Below, piece after piece: positions 12,931-25,915 of a stretch of 64,000 bases of DNA. The notes under the pieces are model-generated. The model had not been told where the DNA came from. It saw nothing but the letters and a program-made list of their open reading frames with translations, and did no database searches. Positions within the stretch are counted from its first letter, which is position 1. Every line of letters begins with the position of its first letter. Source of the DNA: Tetraselmis striata. Taxonomy: Eukaryota > Chlorophyta > Chlorodendrophyceae > Chlorodendrales > Chlorodendraceae. Made by a program: the position numbers and the translations under genes. The DNA lies in contig VCJN01002769.1 of NCBI GenBank assembly GCA_006384855.1, positions 434,001-498,000 on the forward strand, given 5' to 3'.

Positions 12931-14048
12931 GATTGCACTAGCCTTTGATACACCGGGACAAACTAGTTGCACCGCGTCCCCGGCAATCACTGTTGCGAAC
13001 CGCTGCTTTGGCCGGATTAAGGTGTTAAACAATGGTTACGGAATGGCGCACGCACCCGTTATCTCCTAATACAAGTACATTTGGAACCAACTCCAAACAA
13101 TGAGGTGACATCGTTATTATATTATAATATTAACAGCACGAACAATAAAAATACCGTAATGCTGCACGTATGTTAGAAAGGAAAACAATGTGCTGCGAAA
13201 TCGGTATAGGTCGCTACTATACGATTACTGATGCAATAATTCGAATCTATGTGAATCGTACACAAGGATATTTCGGGCCCAGTAGCCCCCGTCCCTCAAA
13301 GAGGCGATGCCGGTATATTAATTGTAATTAAGCTATATTAGTCGCTATTTATTGGCTTTGATAACTTATTTTAATAACTTCACATTGATATCTAAGCTGT
13401 TTTACGATAGGATCGCAGGGGCGTGGCATGCGCGGCGGAGCGGCAGATCGCGCGGTCCGTTACCAGGTACTGTACTGTACTACCGGTACATTAATTCTTC
13501 AGGTAGCACACTTCTATTGCGCTAGCTGCATATATAGCAGCATCAGAGCACGTACAAGTAGTCGTGGTACCGCCTTGCCTTATATTGTCTATACCTGTAT
13601 AATAAGGATTAGTGCCTTGCCCCACGCCCCCTTGCCTGCCGCCCGTACAGTAGTACTTTGCCTTGGCCCGACTCTACCCCGTGTAACCAACCAAACCCAT
13701 CAGAGCACGTCTCGGAATAAAGCACGTGATCACCCGCATGCTCCTTGATGATATGCTGCGCTGCGTGCCGGTTCATATCGAAGCCGGTGCGGGGTTGGTA
13801 TTGTATCGTCCGCCAGCACCAGTACTGGTAACGTTTGGCTACGTTGTTCCCCTTGGCCTCGGCCGCGACACTACCACTGCGACATCATACGTAGACTGGC
13901 GACTATCACCATTTCCAAGCGTACCAAACCCGAGGTCCACGCACATGCCTGGCGCACCCTGTACCCGTGCGAGTAATCAACGGCGCGTTCGCGTCCGAAA
14001 CTACCCACTCGTCGTGGGCAATATTAAGCCGATAAGTGGCGAGGGACG

Positions 14049-14074
14049 CCCCCCCCCCCCCCCCCCCCCCCCCC
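14049..14074. repeat. Poly(C) run upstream of the aquaporin start
   Basis: Twenty-six C, 53 nt upstream of the aquaporin ATG. A pyrimidine-rich segment follows. It could lie in a 5' UTR intron, as similar sense-strand C runs do in other genes here, but no 5' exon can be proved from sequence. Confidence 0.8.
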
Positions 14075-14127
14075 GCCAGCGCGCCCAACTTACTTTCTCC
14101 TGACGCACCGCCCCTAGGCGTTCCGCC

Positions 14128-17100
14128 ATGTTGGACGCCCAGCTAGAGTCGCTGGCGGCGGGTGGCACCCACCCCAGCCCCGGCGCAAAGCTACTGGCAG
14201 AGTTCCTGGCCTGCACCCTGGCGGGTTTTCTCCTCTTCTGCGTGCAGGCCAACGCGCTGCTGCCCAGCACCAAGGGCAGCGGCACCGTGGGCTTCCCTTG
14301 GATCGCCTTCAGTGCCGGCCTCGCGACCTTTTTCCCCGTCCTGGTGGGTCGTCGCGCGCCTGCCTAGCTGTGCACCGCCAGCTACGGAGATGTGCAATCC
14401 GGCCTCCCCCCCAGCTTACTGGTGCCGGATGGTCATATTGGTGTCGAACTAACCCCCCGCGCGCCCGTGGCTGCCGCCGGCATCGGTCCTCCATCCACCT
14501 GACAGATGTTCGGGCCGGTATCGTCGGAGCTCAACCCGGCGATGATGTGCGCCAAGTGGGTGCTCGGCCGGGTAAGTGACGCCCAACTCACGCCCCACGC
14601 TATACCCCTCGAACGGCTCGGACGAGCCGACTCGCACCAGTACAGACTAAGTTATATCCACTCGTACATCCCTCAGCCGTGTTTTCAAACTTGGCCAATG
14701 GATGTCGTTCAAAGGAAAAGTGATTGGAGTACACTGGGGCAACCGACAAGGGCACTATACTCTGGCTCATAAATTAGGCACATTTTGGGGTACGCCACAT
14801 TGCCGGCATGTGTTTTAAAAACCCTATAGAACATTGCCATTCTTCCGTGGCGTGGGAAGGTTTTTCGCCTACATGATAATGTGCTAGTTATGCTGCCATG
14901 GGGCTGACGAAAGCTAATCACATAATAACAAGACCCCCGTCCCCCTCTCATTTGTTTCTCGTCAGACCTGGGGCTGGGGTATCAACTCAAAATGATGTGC
15001 ACTCGCAGGCATGTAAATGCGAATGCATGTGTACTCGAAAGCCAAAAGCCATCAGCATGATTGGGGCCATTGGGGTTCCAGGCTACCAGCCTGAATCCCA
15101 TGCTGCCCACCTTTGTGCTCCCATGGTGCTGGGTTGCAGGCGGATGCGCAGGAAGCTCTGGCGCTGAGCGCTGTGCAGGTGGCCGGCTGGGCAGTGGGCG
15201 CCATGCTGATGGTGGTGATGTACTTTCAGCACTTTGCCACTGTGCCGGGGCCCCCGCGCGCAGAGGGCGGCGCCACCACTTCCGTGCCGAGATCAGTAGG
15301 GGCGGTGGCGCAGCAGATCGCGTCCGTGGGGTCGCCCAGCGCGACCGGCATGGGGCAGGCGATGGTTACGCCCTGGGGCTACCTGCGCCAGCGGCACGCG
15401 TACGCGGATGAGGGTGAGCGCAAGGTGGAGGCGCTCATGGAGCGCTGCGAGTCGATGGCGGTGGACACGGTCGAGCACGCTCTGCAGCCTGCCGACATCG
15501 GCGCAATTGCTGCGGAGCTGCACATCCCGCCCGAGACCATGGTACGAGATGCCGCTACCGAGCATCAGACTGCAACAAGAAAAATGCTATCTGGATGTGT
15601 ATATGGAGTGTGTGTGTGTGTGTGGAGTGTGTGTGGGAAGGGGGGGGGGGGGGGGAGCTGCAGTGGAAACAGCAGCGCTCATGAATGTATATACTCAATG
15701 CAGTAGCGATAGCACGGTAGCGAGAGAGGGGGAGAGAGAGAGAGGGAGGGAGGGACAAGGGGGGGAAGAGGGATCTGGAGATCGTGAGGGTAATCTTTCA
15801 GGTTGAAAGGCCATATATAGAGATGTACTTGGTACAAGCAATGTTGTGTATTCCATATAGTGCTGCGTTTATGCACAAGCCAGCCAATTTGTGTTCTCGT
15901 TGTGAGCGTTCTCGACATGGCGACGCCCATCCTTTGTTATAGTGTCATTGGATGTTCGTAGTTTTGCGCTGGTTAACACTGTGTTTGAATTTTGGTAGAG
16001 ACAGCGATGGGGATAGCCCAAGACAGCGCCCAATGCCATTTTCAACATCACTCTGAGGCCGCGTGACTTCCACGACCTTGTGCAGGACACTGCGGCTGAG
16101 CCCCTCCTGGGCCGCGTCTCGCGAGCGCATTCCCAAGCAGAGTGGAGCCTTCTCCAGGTGAAAATGCGCCCTGGCCCCGTCGCACAGACTGTGGGTACAC
16201 TCGAGCAACCGCTTGCAAGTTTGCGCGGCCGTGCCGGGGCCGCTTGGCCTACAACAGTGGGACATGCACACATCCGATTATCGTGGCAGGAAGGGGGCTG
16301 GGATAAAAGAGGTAGAGCACTGCGCTCTTAACTTGTCAACACCGTCGGTTAACATAGGTCATTTACTTTGGTTTCAAAGTCTTGAAAGAGGTGTGTGTGT
16401 GTGTGTGTGTGTGTGTGGTTGTGTGTTGCTCCATCTCATACGCCATGACTACGGAGGTTGATATCAGATTACAAGGGTAGATCGCATGCCAGCCATCTCT
16501 GACTGGTCCTTGATGGTTGCTACCAGTGCTTGCACCCTCATTGGCCGCGCCAGGTGGCCTCAGGATGGTAGGTGTTGTGGTGATCTACGCACATTTGGCA
16601 TGTACGCGCAGTTATGGAACAGTTTGTTCACGTCATGGCTGAATCCGAACAGCTATTCATGGTGTTGCACATTAAATGAGTATGTCGTAGCAAGGATTCT
16701 ATGGGGGGTGTGGACATGGCAACACATTTTGTGACTTTGAAATCTGCAACACATTTGGTGACTCTGAGATCGTTGTAGATGCACCCTGCTTTACAGAAGT
16801 GTATATATTAATATGTTGATGAAATCAGATGGAAAGGGAAAGCTCAACTAAATGTGCCGTGCGCTGTTCTGCTGACAAGGGAGCTTGACAATTGCAGTGA
16901 GAACGGACCTGGGGGTTGAAAAGGGGTGGGAGGGGCCTATGCTGCATGTTTCCACAGTTGTTGTTACATGGGCAGTTGATCAGCCAGAAAGGTGAGGGCA
17001 TGGCCGGCCGCGAGCTAGAACCCGCAGCATCGAGCCTGAACTGCGGCGTGCCACGGCTCACTGCCCAGGCAGAGGGTGGTGGCACAGAGGCGGGTGACGC

Positions 17101-18282
17101 GGACGGCACCGTGGACTACAAGGCCATTGCTGCCAGGCTGGAGGCAGAGTACAATCAGGCGGTGCACGCGGACCAGCTGGTGAAGCTCAACGTCTTTGTC
17201 ACCACGCCCGCCATCCCCTGCTTTGTGTTCAACGCGCTGCAGGTGCGTCAGCGCTTCACACCATAATTGCTCTGATGAATGACAGCAAAATATCGCTGGT
17301 AGCTGCTGTTGGTATCAGACTGCGCAGATGAGTGCAGCGCAAATAGAACGTGTATGCAGTGTGTGTGTGTGTGTGTGATGCAGTTAATGTCACAATATAA
17401 TGGAAAGTTTTGCGGTGTTTGTGTCTACCCCCGAGTCTACCAACACGCGAACTCGAACTCCAAATCCTAAACAACCCCAAACAACCATTCAATCAATCAA
17501 AACATCACACCCAGGATAGGAAACATCTGGGCCTAGTAAAGCGCAGCGCACATGTCAAAACTCCGTTTTGCTTGGGGTATGCGCGCGTGAGGTGACAGAA
17601 GAGTGTAGTATATGCGGTGGAGAGTTTGTGTGAAGATATTCACCGGGTGAGTTCAGCTAGGCCGCTATGGGCCATAATTTGGTTCCGTGGGACAACATTC
17701 ATCCGCATTTTTCTATCCATAGTACTCTAGTACTCATAGTACCATATACACTGCCACAGTAAACCCCCGGGTAGCCCAACCACTTCCAAAAGAAACAATG
17801 AAACATATCCACCAAGATTGTGATGAATAATATATGTAATGCACTTTGTTCTTAGTAAGCCCGGCTCACGATTGCATGCAGAGGGGGTCCTTTCTGTGGG
17901 TTTTCCGGTTGATTTTAAGTGAACAAGACGGCGTCAGCGATATATTCGTTTGGAGTTTATCGGCACGGCGGTGCTGCTGGCTGGCGCGCTGCTCATCGGG
18001 GAGCGCAGCACGGACAGCCCCGGCAGTGTGCTGTACAGTCGCGCGATGGGCCCCTTCTTCCTCGGCTTCTGGGTGCTCCTCATCACCATCGCCTTCGGCG
18101 GCCCCACCAGCCCCTCCGTGAACCCCGCTCGCGATCTGGGCCCGCGGCTGGTGCACTGGGCGGTACCCATCCCGGGAAAGGGGCCCTCTCACTGGTGGTA
18201 CGCGCCCCTCATTGCCGTTGCCAACCTGGCGGGCGGCGCCATGGCGGCGGCCCTGTTTTCAGTCATCCTGGCTCTCGGCTGA
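14128..18282 (+). CDS. Aquaglyceroporin-like MIP channel with long loop C insert
   Basis: Five exons join in phase 0: 14128-14343, 14506-14571, 15140-15541, 16958-17242 and 17938-18282 (TGA), giving 437 residues. Exon 1 holds TM1 and TM2; the 66-nt exon 2 carries the first pore motif (SELNPAMM, residues 82-84). Exon 3 starts with TM3 (about 101-129). Exon 5 holds TM4 onward with EFIGTAVLLAG, then GGPTSPSVNPARDLGPRL with the second NPA at 385-387. The Asp right after NPAR is the hallmark of glycerol-conducting MIPs, so transport of glycerol or other small polyols as well as water is likely. Glycerol is the osmolyte of many green algae. The family is usually 250-320 residues; here roughly 170 residues of polar sequence lie between TM3 and TM4. 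The exon 4 acceptor could also be 30 nt later, in frame. The exon 5 acceptor at 17937 is the least certain join. Confidence 0.85.
15607..15655. repeat. (TG)n microsatellite and poly(G) run in aquaporin intron 3
   Basis: Interrupted GT repeats are followed by 16 G (15640-15655) on the sense strand, about 100 nt after the donor. This is the only intronic run in the window that is G rather than C on the coding strand. A GA-rich stretch follows at about 15720-15780, and a further (GT)n lies at 16391-16418 in the same intron. Confidence 0.8.
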
Positions 18283-18567
18283 GAATCACGCTCCATGCGC
18301 CACGACGGCGATGACTGTACATACCAATAATGGAGGCACAGGTTGTAGCAAACCGCTACAGTGTGAATGAGTTCGTCAAGGGGACTCAGCTGTGAATCTT
18401 ATTGCGTGCTGTGAATGATCACTGCGTATTATTGCGGCGCCGCGCTTTTGCTTTGGGAATTCGGAAGTTGGAAGGGAATGGAACAAAGTCTCTTCAGACA
18501 CTTCAACTGGCTGCTGGTAAATACAACCTTTGCCGCGCTCGAGCTCATGGTGTCCATCATGCTCATA

Positions 18568-18572
18568 TGTAA
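18568..18572 (+). promoter_or_regulatory. Candidate TGTAA poly(A) signal of the aquaporin gene
   Basis: TGTAA occurs 286 nt past the stop at 18280-18282. The spacing matches the candidate signal of the cyclase gene. Confidence 0.4.
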
Positions 18573-21500
18573 CTAATCAACCAAGTAATATAATCTCATG
18601 CACTTTGCATAATCCCTCGCTCATACATACTAACAGAATAACGTTTGGGGGCGGTCATTGATGAATGATGGATATGCTGAAACGAGTTGATGTCGCCATG
18701 ATGAATAGTGCATGACTGTCATCAACTTGGAATGATCATACATTTATTACTCATACGTTATTGATTGATACGTTGATGGCGCTCGGCTTTAATCGTTATT
18801 ATTTCTGATTAACTACTGCAGTTGGTATAGTTAACAGCACGCCGAATCAATACAAAAATGGCGGTTCGTCCGCCATGACCACCATTCCCGATCTTTCTGA
18901 ATCCTACAACTCAGTCAGAAATGTGGTGAGGATTCGAATAACCCAAAGCTTGATCTCGCAAAAGTGAGGAGCACTCACTGATGTGGATGAATGTCTTTCT
19001 CCGTATATGCACTCGTAGCGCTGCCCGTGGGTGGTTGCTCTGTCACACGTCACGGTGATAGTACGCCAAGTCGCATCCATCAGCAATATCCATCCTTGGC
19101 GATGATGCAAACGAGAACCTTAGCCCTGGATGACATTACGTCTACGGCAGCTCCATCTTATAGTATTTCTCGCTATTGACTCTCACGCTCTAGTAGCAAT
19201 GACCTTTGCTCTTGGAATATAGATTTTGGTTAACGACAACCCGAGACGAAATACTGGATGTCCGTATATTTATGTGTATTTATTATATATGATATATATA
19301 CATAGCATATATTTATCATATGTCCAATATAAATGTATATGAAGACTATATGTATATTTGTATATATATAGACAATGTGCACAACGAAATGGTGGAGATA
19401 GGGGGTCATCGTTGGGGAGTTTAAACCTCAGCACCCGTAGCCGAATCACAATACGGGTATATGGGGTTCACGCAGAGGTACCAGAGGTACAATCACTCTC
19501 ATGCAGTGATTCTAACTCCATTACGATGGAGGTTAGATGTGGCGCATGCGCGCGGTACCATGACCACCAACACCAAAAGCTACGCCTACCGCAATAAATC
19601 GGTACGGCCAAAGGAGGACGTCCGTGCCAATGGGACGGCCGTTGATGTCAGACAAGATATCACCTGCGTCGTGCGCCCTCACAGGGCATCGCGACATTGT
19701 TCGCTGTGTGTGGCGGCGCCTTTTTACCTTGTGCACTGTCCGACTTGGGGAATGCCGCCGCTCATGCGCCAGTGTCGTTAATGCGCCAGTGTCGTTTTTC
19801 TCGCTCTAACAAGTGCCCCAGCAAAACCCTGTGGTGTTGCGTGGCAGTAGTCGACATGCCCGGTGCGTTGCCATCGCGTCGCACGGTATAGAGGCGTCTA
19901 CTTCAGCACCCCGTCGTCAACTCGACACCCGCGCGTCGTAATTCGATTAGGCAGGGCTGCTCGTCGGGGCAGCCCAATCACTTGACGCATTAGGCGTCTT
20001 GTGGTGACCCAGTATTTGGCACGCCGGGATTTTGCGCAACGGCGGCTGTCGGCAACCGCCTCGCCACATCATCGCGTCGAGGTTTTCGTGCTACTGGTCG
20101 ACTACGTCGGCTGCCCCCCCGCAGGAGCCAGCCGCGACGCGCTCGCTACATGAGCTGTCCGTGAGGGGCATTTTACCTTTTAGACGCGCCGAATGTCTCG
20201 TAGTGACCGTCACGGCGATACTACCACTGTGAGATCGACAGTAACGGCCTCTCGGCTATCGGCAGGCTAGGAGTATATGTATATCGGGGTGTGCAGGGGT
20301 AGCATATATGAACTCGAAAGGTCAAAAGCAAAAGTGCAGTGCATGCTCTTGCACAGCAACCGGATCGTGGGATGTGGCAGTAGTCAGGTGGCGCTCGCCT
20401 GCGAAAGCTACCCAGGAAAGCTTTGCCACCCGGATATTATGAGGCGGAATGGTGGTCGTGCTTACTTTCAGAATATGCCGGTATGGCGGTATATTGTCGT
20501 GGAATTGGCGTAAGACTGCGGCAAAAGTATGGCAGTGCTTTACACCTGGGGGCCACCCCTCTGGCGCTCGAAGACGATGCACGCTATTGTGTCCTGATGT
20601 CGATAGGAAAAAATTGCCCAAGCTCCCCGAGATTGGAAGTGCTTCTGCCGTCCGGTCTCGACAGAAGCTGTGAGTTTACATAGATGGTGTGGCCTGACGT
20701 GGCTTCATACCCGGCCAACATTGTTATGTCTCGGTGACCCAGTCTACGAGCAGTAACTTTCAATCTCGGGGCGTTTGCAGCACAGTCAGGCAGTAGTATG
20801 CATTGTATATATTTTGGTAATTTCATAGAAATCTTAGTCGCCGTTCACCGCCGCTGCAGCAGCGCCGAGGTGTGTTACTCCCTCGTCTATCGCATTCTCA
20901 TCAGACCCCTGGCAGCCCATATCGAGCAGTGCATCCTTGTGCATATCGTTTGGTTGTCGTCTAATGACCTGTATACCCAGCTGCCATGCGGTGCGCAGTA
21001 GTGGCAGCGGACCGGCAGTTTGAGCTAGAATGGGTTCCGTCAAGTGATATAATATGTATCCGCGAGTATATAATGGTTGAACGCTGTAAGAAACCTACAA
21101 GCTATAGTATTGGGAACTTAGCTAGCGCCTGGCCACTGGCCGCCACCGCACTGCCGTCGAGATACCGAGCCGCGTAGCCATCGCAGCCAACGGCGGGGTA
21201 CCTCCGAAGCTTGTAAACCAACACGTCCGCGGATGGACAGATAGGGGCGCGGCGTCACTTCTTTGCCGCCACCGCGCAATGGCGCGTTGGAAGGTCCTTC
21301 TAGGAGTACCGCCTCGCATTCTCATGGCAGCTTGCAGCGGGCATCATCATACCCGCGGCATCGTTGGATGGCAGCGGTCTCTCAACGACTTTCCAGACGC
21401 CATGCGGGCCGCAATTGCGGTGGCGCTTTTCGTTGAAAGTGGTTACTTTGGAAGTCTGACATACCCGGGCTTGGCCACACATACAGCTAGGGCGTCGCCA

Positions 21501-22697
21501 CTTGCCACTTGCCGCAACTACCGCGCCCTGCTGCTGCCAAGCTATTGAGCTATATTGCCTCGCAGCAAATCCTTGGCCGCCCACAGCGGGCAGAATTTCC
21601 TCAACATCGCTGATGGATCGTGTTATGGCGATGCAGTCAACGTGCGCACGGCTGCGGTTTCATAACTCATGCAATAATGGTTTCGGAGTTATTACGCTGA
21701 TGGTTGCAGCCAATGCCGTGCGACTTGGCTCAAGCAATCCCCAAACATGTCCAAGCGCACAACGATGGGAGCGTGTTCACAACATGGTTAGTAGTTAGGT
21801 AGTGTCCTGCTCACGACGGCGACGCATTTCATACACTAGCCATCACACACACGGTGCAACGACATGATTTAGCGCCGTGACGTCATTTCAACAATGACAC
21901 CATAATAACTGTTGATGTGGCTTTGATACGAAAAACGTATTCAGCGGTTCAGCCTCAACACCTCCAAGACATCACCGTTGACCAAAGGTGCACTGCCAAA
22001 ATAGCCTTTCACGTGTCTCATGCAGTCATTCTCGACACGGTAGCGCGTTCCGAGTCGTTATCTTGAACTGCAGGTACATTTATCATGCGGCGAGGACTTT
22101 CTGAAAAAATAATTTAGCAGTATCGTCGTTAAATTTATACAAAGATGATATTGCTGTCAGAAATAAACCACCGATATAGTGTTTGGGACATTTAGCGAGT
22201 ATTACTGACAAATAACGGCACTCATTTTTTAGTCGAACCAGGCGTGGCTGCAGTTTGTGGATACGGCGCGTAGATGTGAATAAAAATGCAAGTGAGACAT
22301 AGCAAGTCCTGTCGATCATTCACATCCCCTATGCCCTGTTTCTGTATCACGATCTGTGTATTACTGCACCGTGATACCTTGCATATACTTGCAGTGTGGC
22401 AGTTGCATTGTTGCATATGTTGGAGCTATCGCCCCTCCGCAGTCATCGCCTACCCATTGGCATGCCGAAGCTGCTTCTTCACAGTTCAGTACCAACGTGT
22501 GAGATATACATTTTTAAATAAACTACATCAGCCGTACGCAGCCACGTACGATTGGCACAATGTCGGAGTAATACTGCCCAAATATCACTGCCTAATAGCA
22601 AGCTGTCAACATGCCGATCTTTCTGCACTGCTAAGTGATGCTCCTGGAGGCGCCACCGCCAGCAGGTCCGCTTGTGCAGCGAATCAAATGGGGAGGC

Positions 22698-22720
22698 GGG
22701 GGGGGGGGGGGGGGGGGGGG
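22698..22720. repeat. Poly(G) run downstream of protease A
   Basis: Twenty-three G, about 170 nt past the protease A stop codon. On that gene's sense strand it reads as poly(C), in line with the intronic runs, but here it would be in the 3' UTR or flank. Confidence 0.85.
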
Positions 22721-22892
22721 AGGGGGTTGATGGGCACAGCTGCTGATGAGTATTGGCTTCCTGACAGCTAGCCGCCATGACCATGTCCCAATTAATAGGA
22801 CAGGCCACGCTATTCTGTTCTACGTTTCACTATGACGCCATTTCATGCTGCACCGTGTCTTGCGGAGTTCCGTGATGCCATGCCGCGTCACG

Positions 22893-25535
22893 TCAGGCAT
22901 CCGCGCAGCAGCGCACGCCAGGCAGCTGGGCGTTGTCAGGAAGGCACACCGGGCTGCCGCCGTTGCCGCCGTATGCAGCAATGTGCCGGCCGGGGGCGCA
23001 CGAGTCCGCGGCCCAGAGCTTCTCCCGGTTCAGACCGCATCCGCTCTCGCGGCCCTCGCCCGCCCTCAGCTCCGAGACGCTGCACAGGCGCCCACCAAGC
23101 TCGGCACAGGCGGACTCGGCGGCGAAGTAGCTGTGGGCGCCGTCGTCCATGCAGGCGCCCCCAGGGCCGCGGCTTGTGGCGCAGACCTCGGGGCTCCCTG
23201 GCAACACATGAAACATCTGGCCGAGGACAGGCGGGGGGGCGCAGAGGCCGTCAGCAGCTTGGCGAGACATTGATATGCGAATTCGCGTATCACTCTGTAA
23301 CACAAAGCGCAATTGCACCATGTGCACAGGGGATGGGAATAGGCAGGTATCAACGCCATCACGCACCGGCAGCTCCCGGCACGGCTTCCTGGCGGGCAGC
23401 GCGCTGAACGGGATCAGCATAGTGGTGGAACCGCCACCTCCACTGCCACCATCACCACTGTTCCCGGCGCCGGGTGCTGTGGGTGCCAAGTGGGGGCCAA
23501 TGCCGTGGCCGCTGCTGCCGCTGCCAACGCCCCTACCTGTGCCGCCGCCGCTGCTTGACGGCGCTGACTGGGGGCCAATGCCGCCGCCGCCAGCGCCCCC
23601 CTGCCGCTGCGCAAAGCGGGGTGCGGTTCCCCAGGCCGCCAGCTGGTCCACCAGCCACTGCCGGTAGTTGGCCAGCCGCACGTACACGCCCGGAAAGCTC
23701 GATAGCCCGCCGAGCTGCGCCTCTTCACCCTCATCCAGCGCCTTGGCGCAGCCGATGCCCCAGGACACCACGCCCACCTGACCGTACACCGCAGCGTGGG
23801 CAAAGGCTACGGATCAATGGCTTGGCTGAGCTTGACGCTGGCAGCCCCTGGCCACATCCAATCGATTACACCAAATTCCCAACCGCATTGGCAAAGGTCG
23901 GAGTGGGTGCACCTGTTTCTACCAGTATTAATTAATACATGCAATTATTGTATTCGCCGTGCTGTGTGCTGTCACATGTTTGGGTGGTTGCTGGTGCTGG
24001 CTGCGTTATGATCGGACGCATGTCAACCACTGAGGACGGACTTGGGGCGATTGCAGTGCGCTGGCTGTACCGGGAGTTGTGCGGCGCGCGTTGCTTGTGG
24101 CGGATGATGATGCAGCAGGGCATCGCGATGATGCTGTCAATCATTATAACTGATCGCTTAGGCATGGTGGCCGTATGGGAGGCAGTGCAGTGCGGTGTGG
24201 CATGGGGGGGGGGGGGGGGGGGGGCCCTCGTACCAGCACATCCTCGCCATACTCCCGGCCGCTGGCCGCCTGCTCCAGCGTGTCCACAAGGAGCGGCCCG
24301 CCGCTGTCGCCCTGGCACGAGTCTTGGCCGGGGCCGGCGGCGCACAGCATGTTGGGCGTGATGTCGCCGTCGTAGAAGACGGGGCTGTTGCAGGCGGCGC
24401 GGGAGAAGCCGTTGACGGTGGCCTCCCGCAGCACGCTGGACCTGCGGCCGCCGTGCTTGGTGGCGCCCCAGCCCAGCACCGTCACCCGCAGGCGCCCCGT
24501 CTCCACCTGCTCCACGGCGTCCCCGGGGTCCAGCGCAACTGTCGGATATTTGGAGGGAGTCGCCAGCCTGCCGCCAGCCGGGGGGGCACGCAGGAAGGAA
24601 GCCCTCCTCAGCACCCTCAATCAGTTGACACCCGGTTTGCCGGTGCAGAAGTATTTGTCGGGATGACACGGTGTCGATATGTTGGCAGGAAACAATAGGA
24701 AATACTAAGACTCCACACAAACCACACTATAATAAAGGGTGATGCGTAATCAATGGCCTAAAGGGGGTCATTTTCTGGTCATATGGCGACCATACGGGGC
24801 TGCTAAATAATTGCAGCAACGGACCCTATAAAGTACGGTCTACGCCGCCTCCATGCCCAGGCCCGCCAAGCTCTGCAACGCCGCAGTCAATGCTGGAGGC
24901 ACGGTGGCGGTAGCAACCATCGCGGCAGAGCCCGCCCCTGGCGGTATAACACGCGCAGCGAGCCGCCATGCGTGGGGAAGCGTCGGGGCATGCCGGCGTG
25001 TGTCTGTGTATGTCTGTGTGTGAAACCAGCCCAGTGCTGAGCGAAGGCGCGTCAAGTACAGCACGAGTATCCGTACTCGCCTGAGAAGCATGACGTCGTT
25101 GTCGTTGGTGACGGGGTCCCAGCGCGGGTCGGGGTACGCCTTGCCCGCTATCTCATGGCTCTCGTAGTCCACCCCATTGACACCCTGCCGCAGGTGGTGG
25201 CGGCCAATCCACACGCTGGTGCCCGGCAGGTCGCAGTGCGCGGCGGTGAGAACGACATCGGGCGCTATGAGACTGCCGCCGCAGAACTCCAGCACTCCTC
25301 CGCGGGCGAGATTGACGACGAAGGGGTAGCGGCCGGGCGGGTCCACCTCCACCCCGCCCACCACGCGGTCCTCGAGCTTGGTGCATTCCGGGCACTCGCA
25401 CCCGGACGAGCCGGCTTCGCCTAGGGGCCAGCGGGTGCAGCCGGCGAGCCAGGCGGAGCGCAGTAGAAGCAGCGCGGCCAGCCCCCGCCGCCGCCAGGAG
25501 GCGAGCGTGGACCCGCCGCAGTGGCGGGCGGCCAT
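22893..25535 (-). CDS. Secreted trypsin-like serine protease with C-terminal cysteine-rich module (protease A)
   Basis: Four exons on the minus strand: 25535-25081, 24567-24234, 23777-23367 and 23216-22893 (TGA), 507 residues. An N-terminal hydrophobic stretch (LAALLLLRSAWLAG) suggests a signal peptide. A CxCxxC propeptide precedes the activation site (DR/VVGG). The S1 triad is visible: His100 (TAAHC), Asp147 (NDNDV) and Ser240 (GDSGGP). Asp234, in the position of chymotrypsin Asp189, predicts cleavage after Arg or Lys. A Gly/Ser/Pro-rich linker (about 315-390) leads to a ~105-residue Cys-rich module with GGRLCSVSEL, GCGLNREKLWAADSC and VRCCAD. I recognise that pattern only as shared with protease B. 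Intron 1 uses a GC donor (CTCAG/GCGAGT), which restores the expected MLLRLA reading. In intron 2 a 21-nt sense-strand C run starts 9 nt after the donor. It probably acts in the secretory pathway or extracellular matrix; substrates are unknown. Confidence 0.88.
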
Positions 25536-25857
25536 CGCCGCGCCGGCCAGCTGTGTGGAGACGCGCGCTCGGCGGTGCCTCAGACCTGGCGGCTGCTGCG
25601 GGGCTCTGTCTTATCGAGCTGTCAGCACTCAACTTGCGCATGGTAGGGGTACAGGTCCAGGTACAGGTAAAACAGGACCTGAAGCGACTACTTTTAGTAG
25701 TAGGTGGATTTGTTACTGCCCTTTTTGTAATTCACAGCTGTAGCGACTACCCGTGGCCTCAATGTCACATGGCGCCGCCCCAACATCATCGCGCTCGACG
25801 GTGATGAAAGCGCTTAATCCGGATACTCGTACGAGGTACAGGACTTACGTTTTGTTT
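25536..25857. other. Upstream region of protease A
   Basis: About 320 bp between the protease A start and the first inverted repeat of the mobile cluster. It presumably holds the 5' UTR and promoter. No TATA box or other motif stands out. Confidence 0.4.
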
Positions 25858-25914
25858 ATTAAATTACATCAGGGCTTTCACAAAAGCGCACTACAACAGA
25901 ACTAACAGCAACTA
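25858..25914. repeat. Left terminal inverted repeat
   Basis: Reverse complement of 26709-26765 with a single mismatch (g against t in the ACTACAACA-AACTAAC block). Confidence 0.85.
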
Positions 25915-25915
25915 C

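Larger units (their letters stand above)
8826..14127. other. Intergenic region between cyclase and aquaporin genes
   Basis: About 5.3 kb without a supported gene. It holds the cyclase 3' UTR, a 30-nt G run (10531-10560), a possible decayed coding stretch (12254-12930), an AT-rich stretch around 13090-13400, a dispersed repeat (~13645-13695) and a 26-nt C run (14049-14074) just upstream of the aquaporin start. A tRNA-like T-arm near 10405-10420 was examined and rejected. Confidence 0.6.
18283..22892. other. Intergenic region between aquaporin and protease A
   Basis: About 4.6 kb holding the 3' ends of two convergent genes and no supported coding region. It contains an AT-rich TATA-type microsatellite (about 19265-19375) and a 23-nt G run (22698-22720), which is C on the strand of the convergent protease gene. 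Short open frames have no family resemblance. Confidence 0.6.

Noticed and set aside
13526-13545. TATATA motif as a promoter of the aquaporin gene
   Set aside because: It lies about 580 nt upstream of the ATG with no supported transcription start. AT-rich words are common in this intergenic region.
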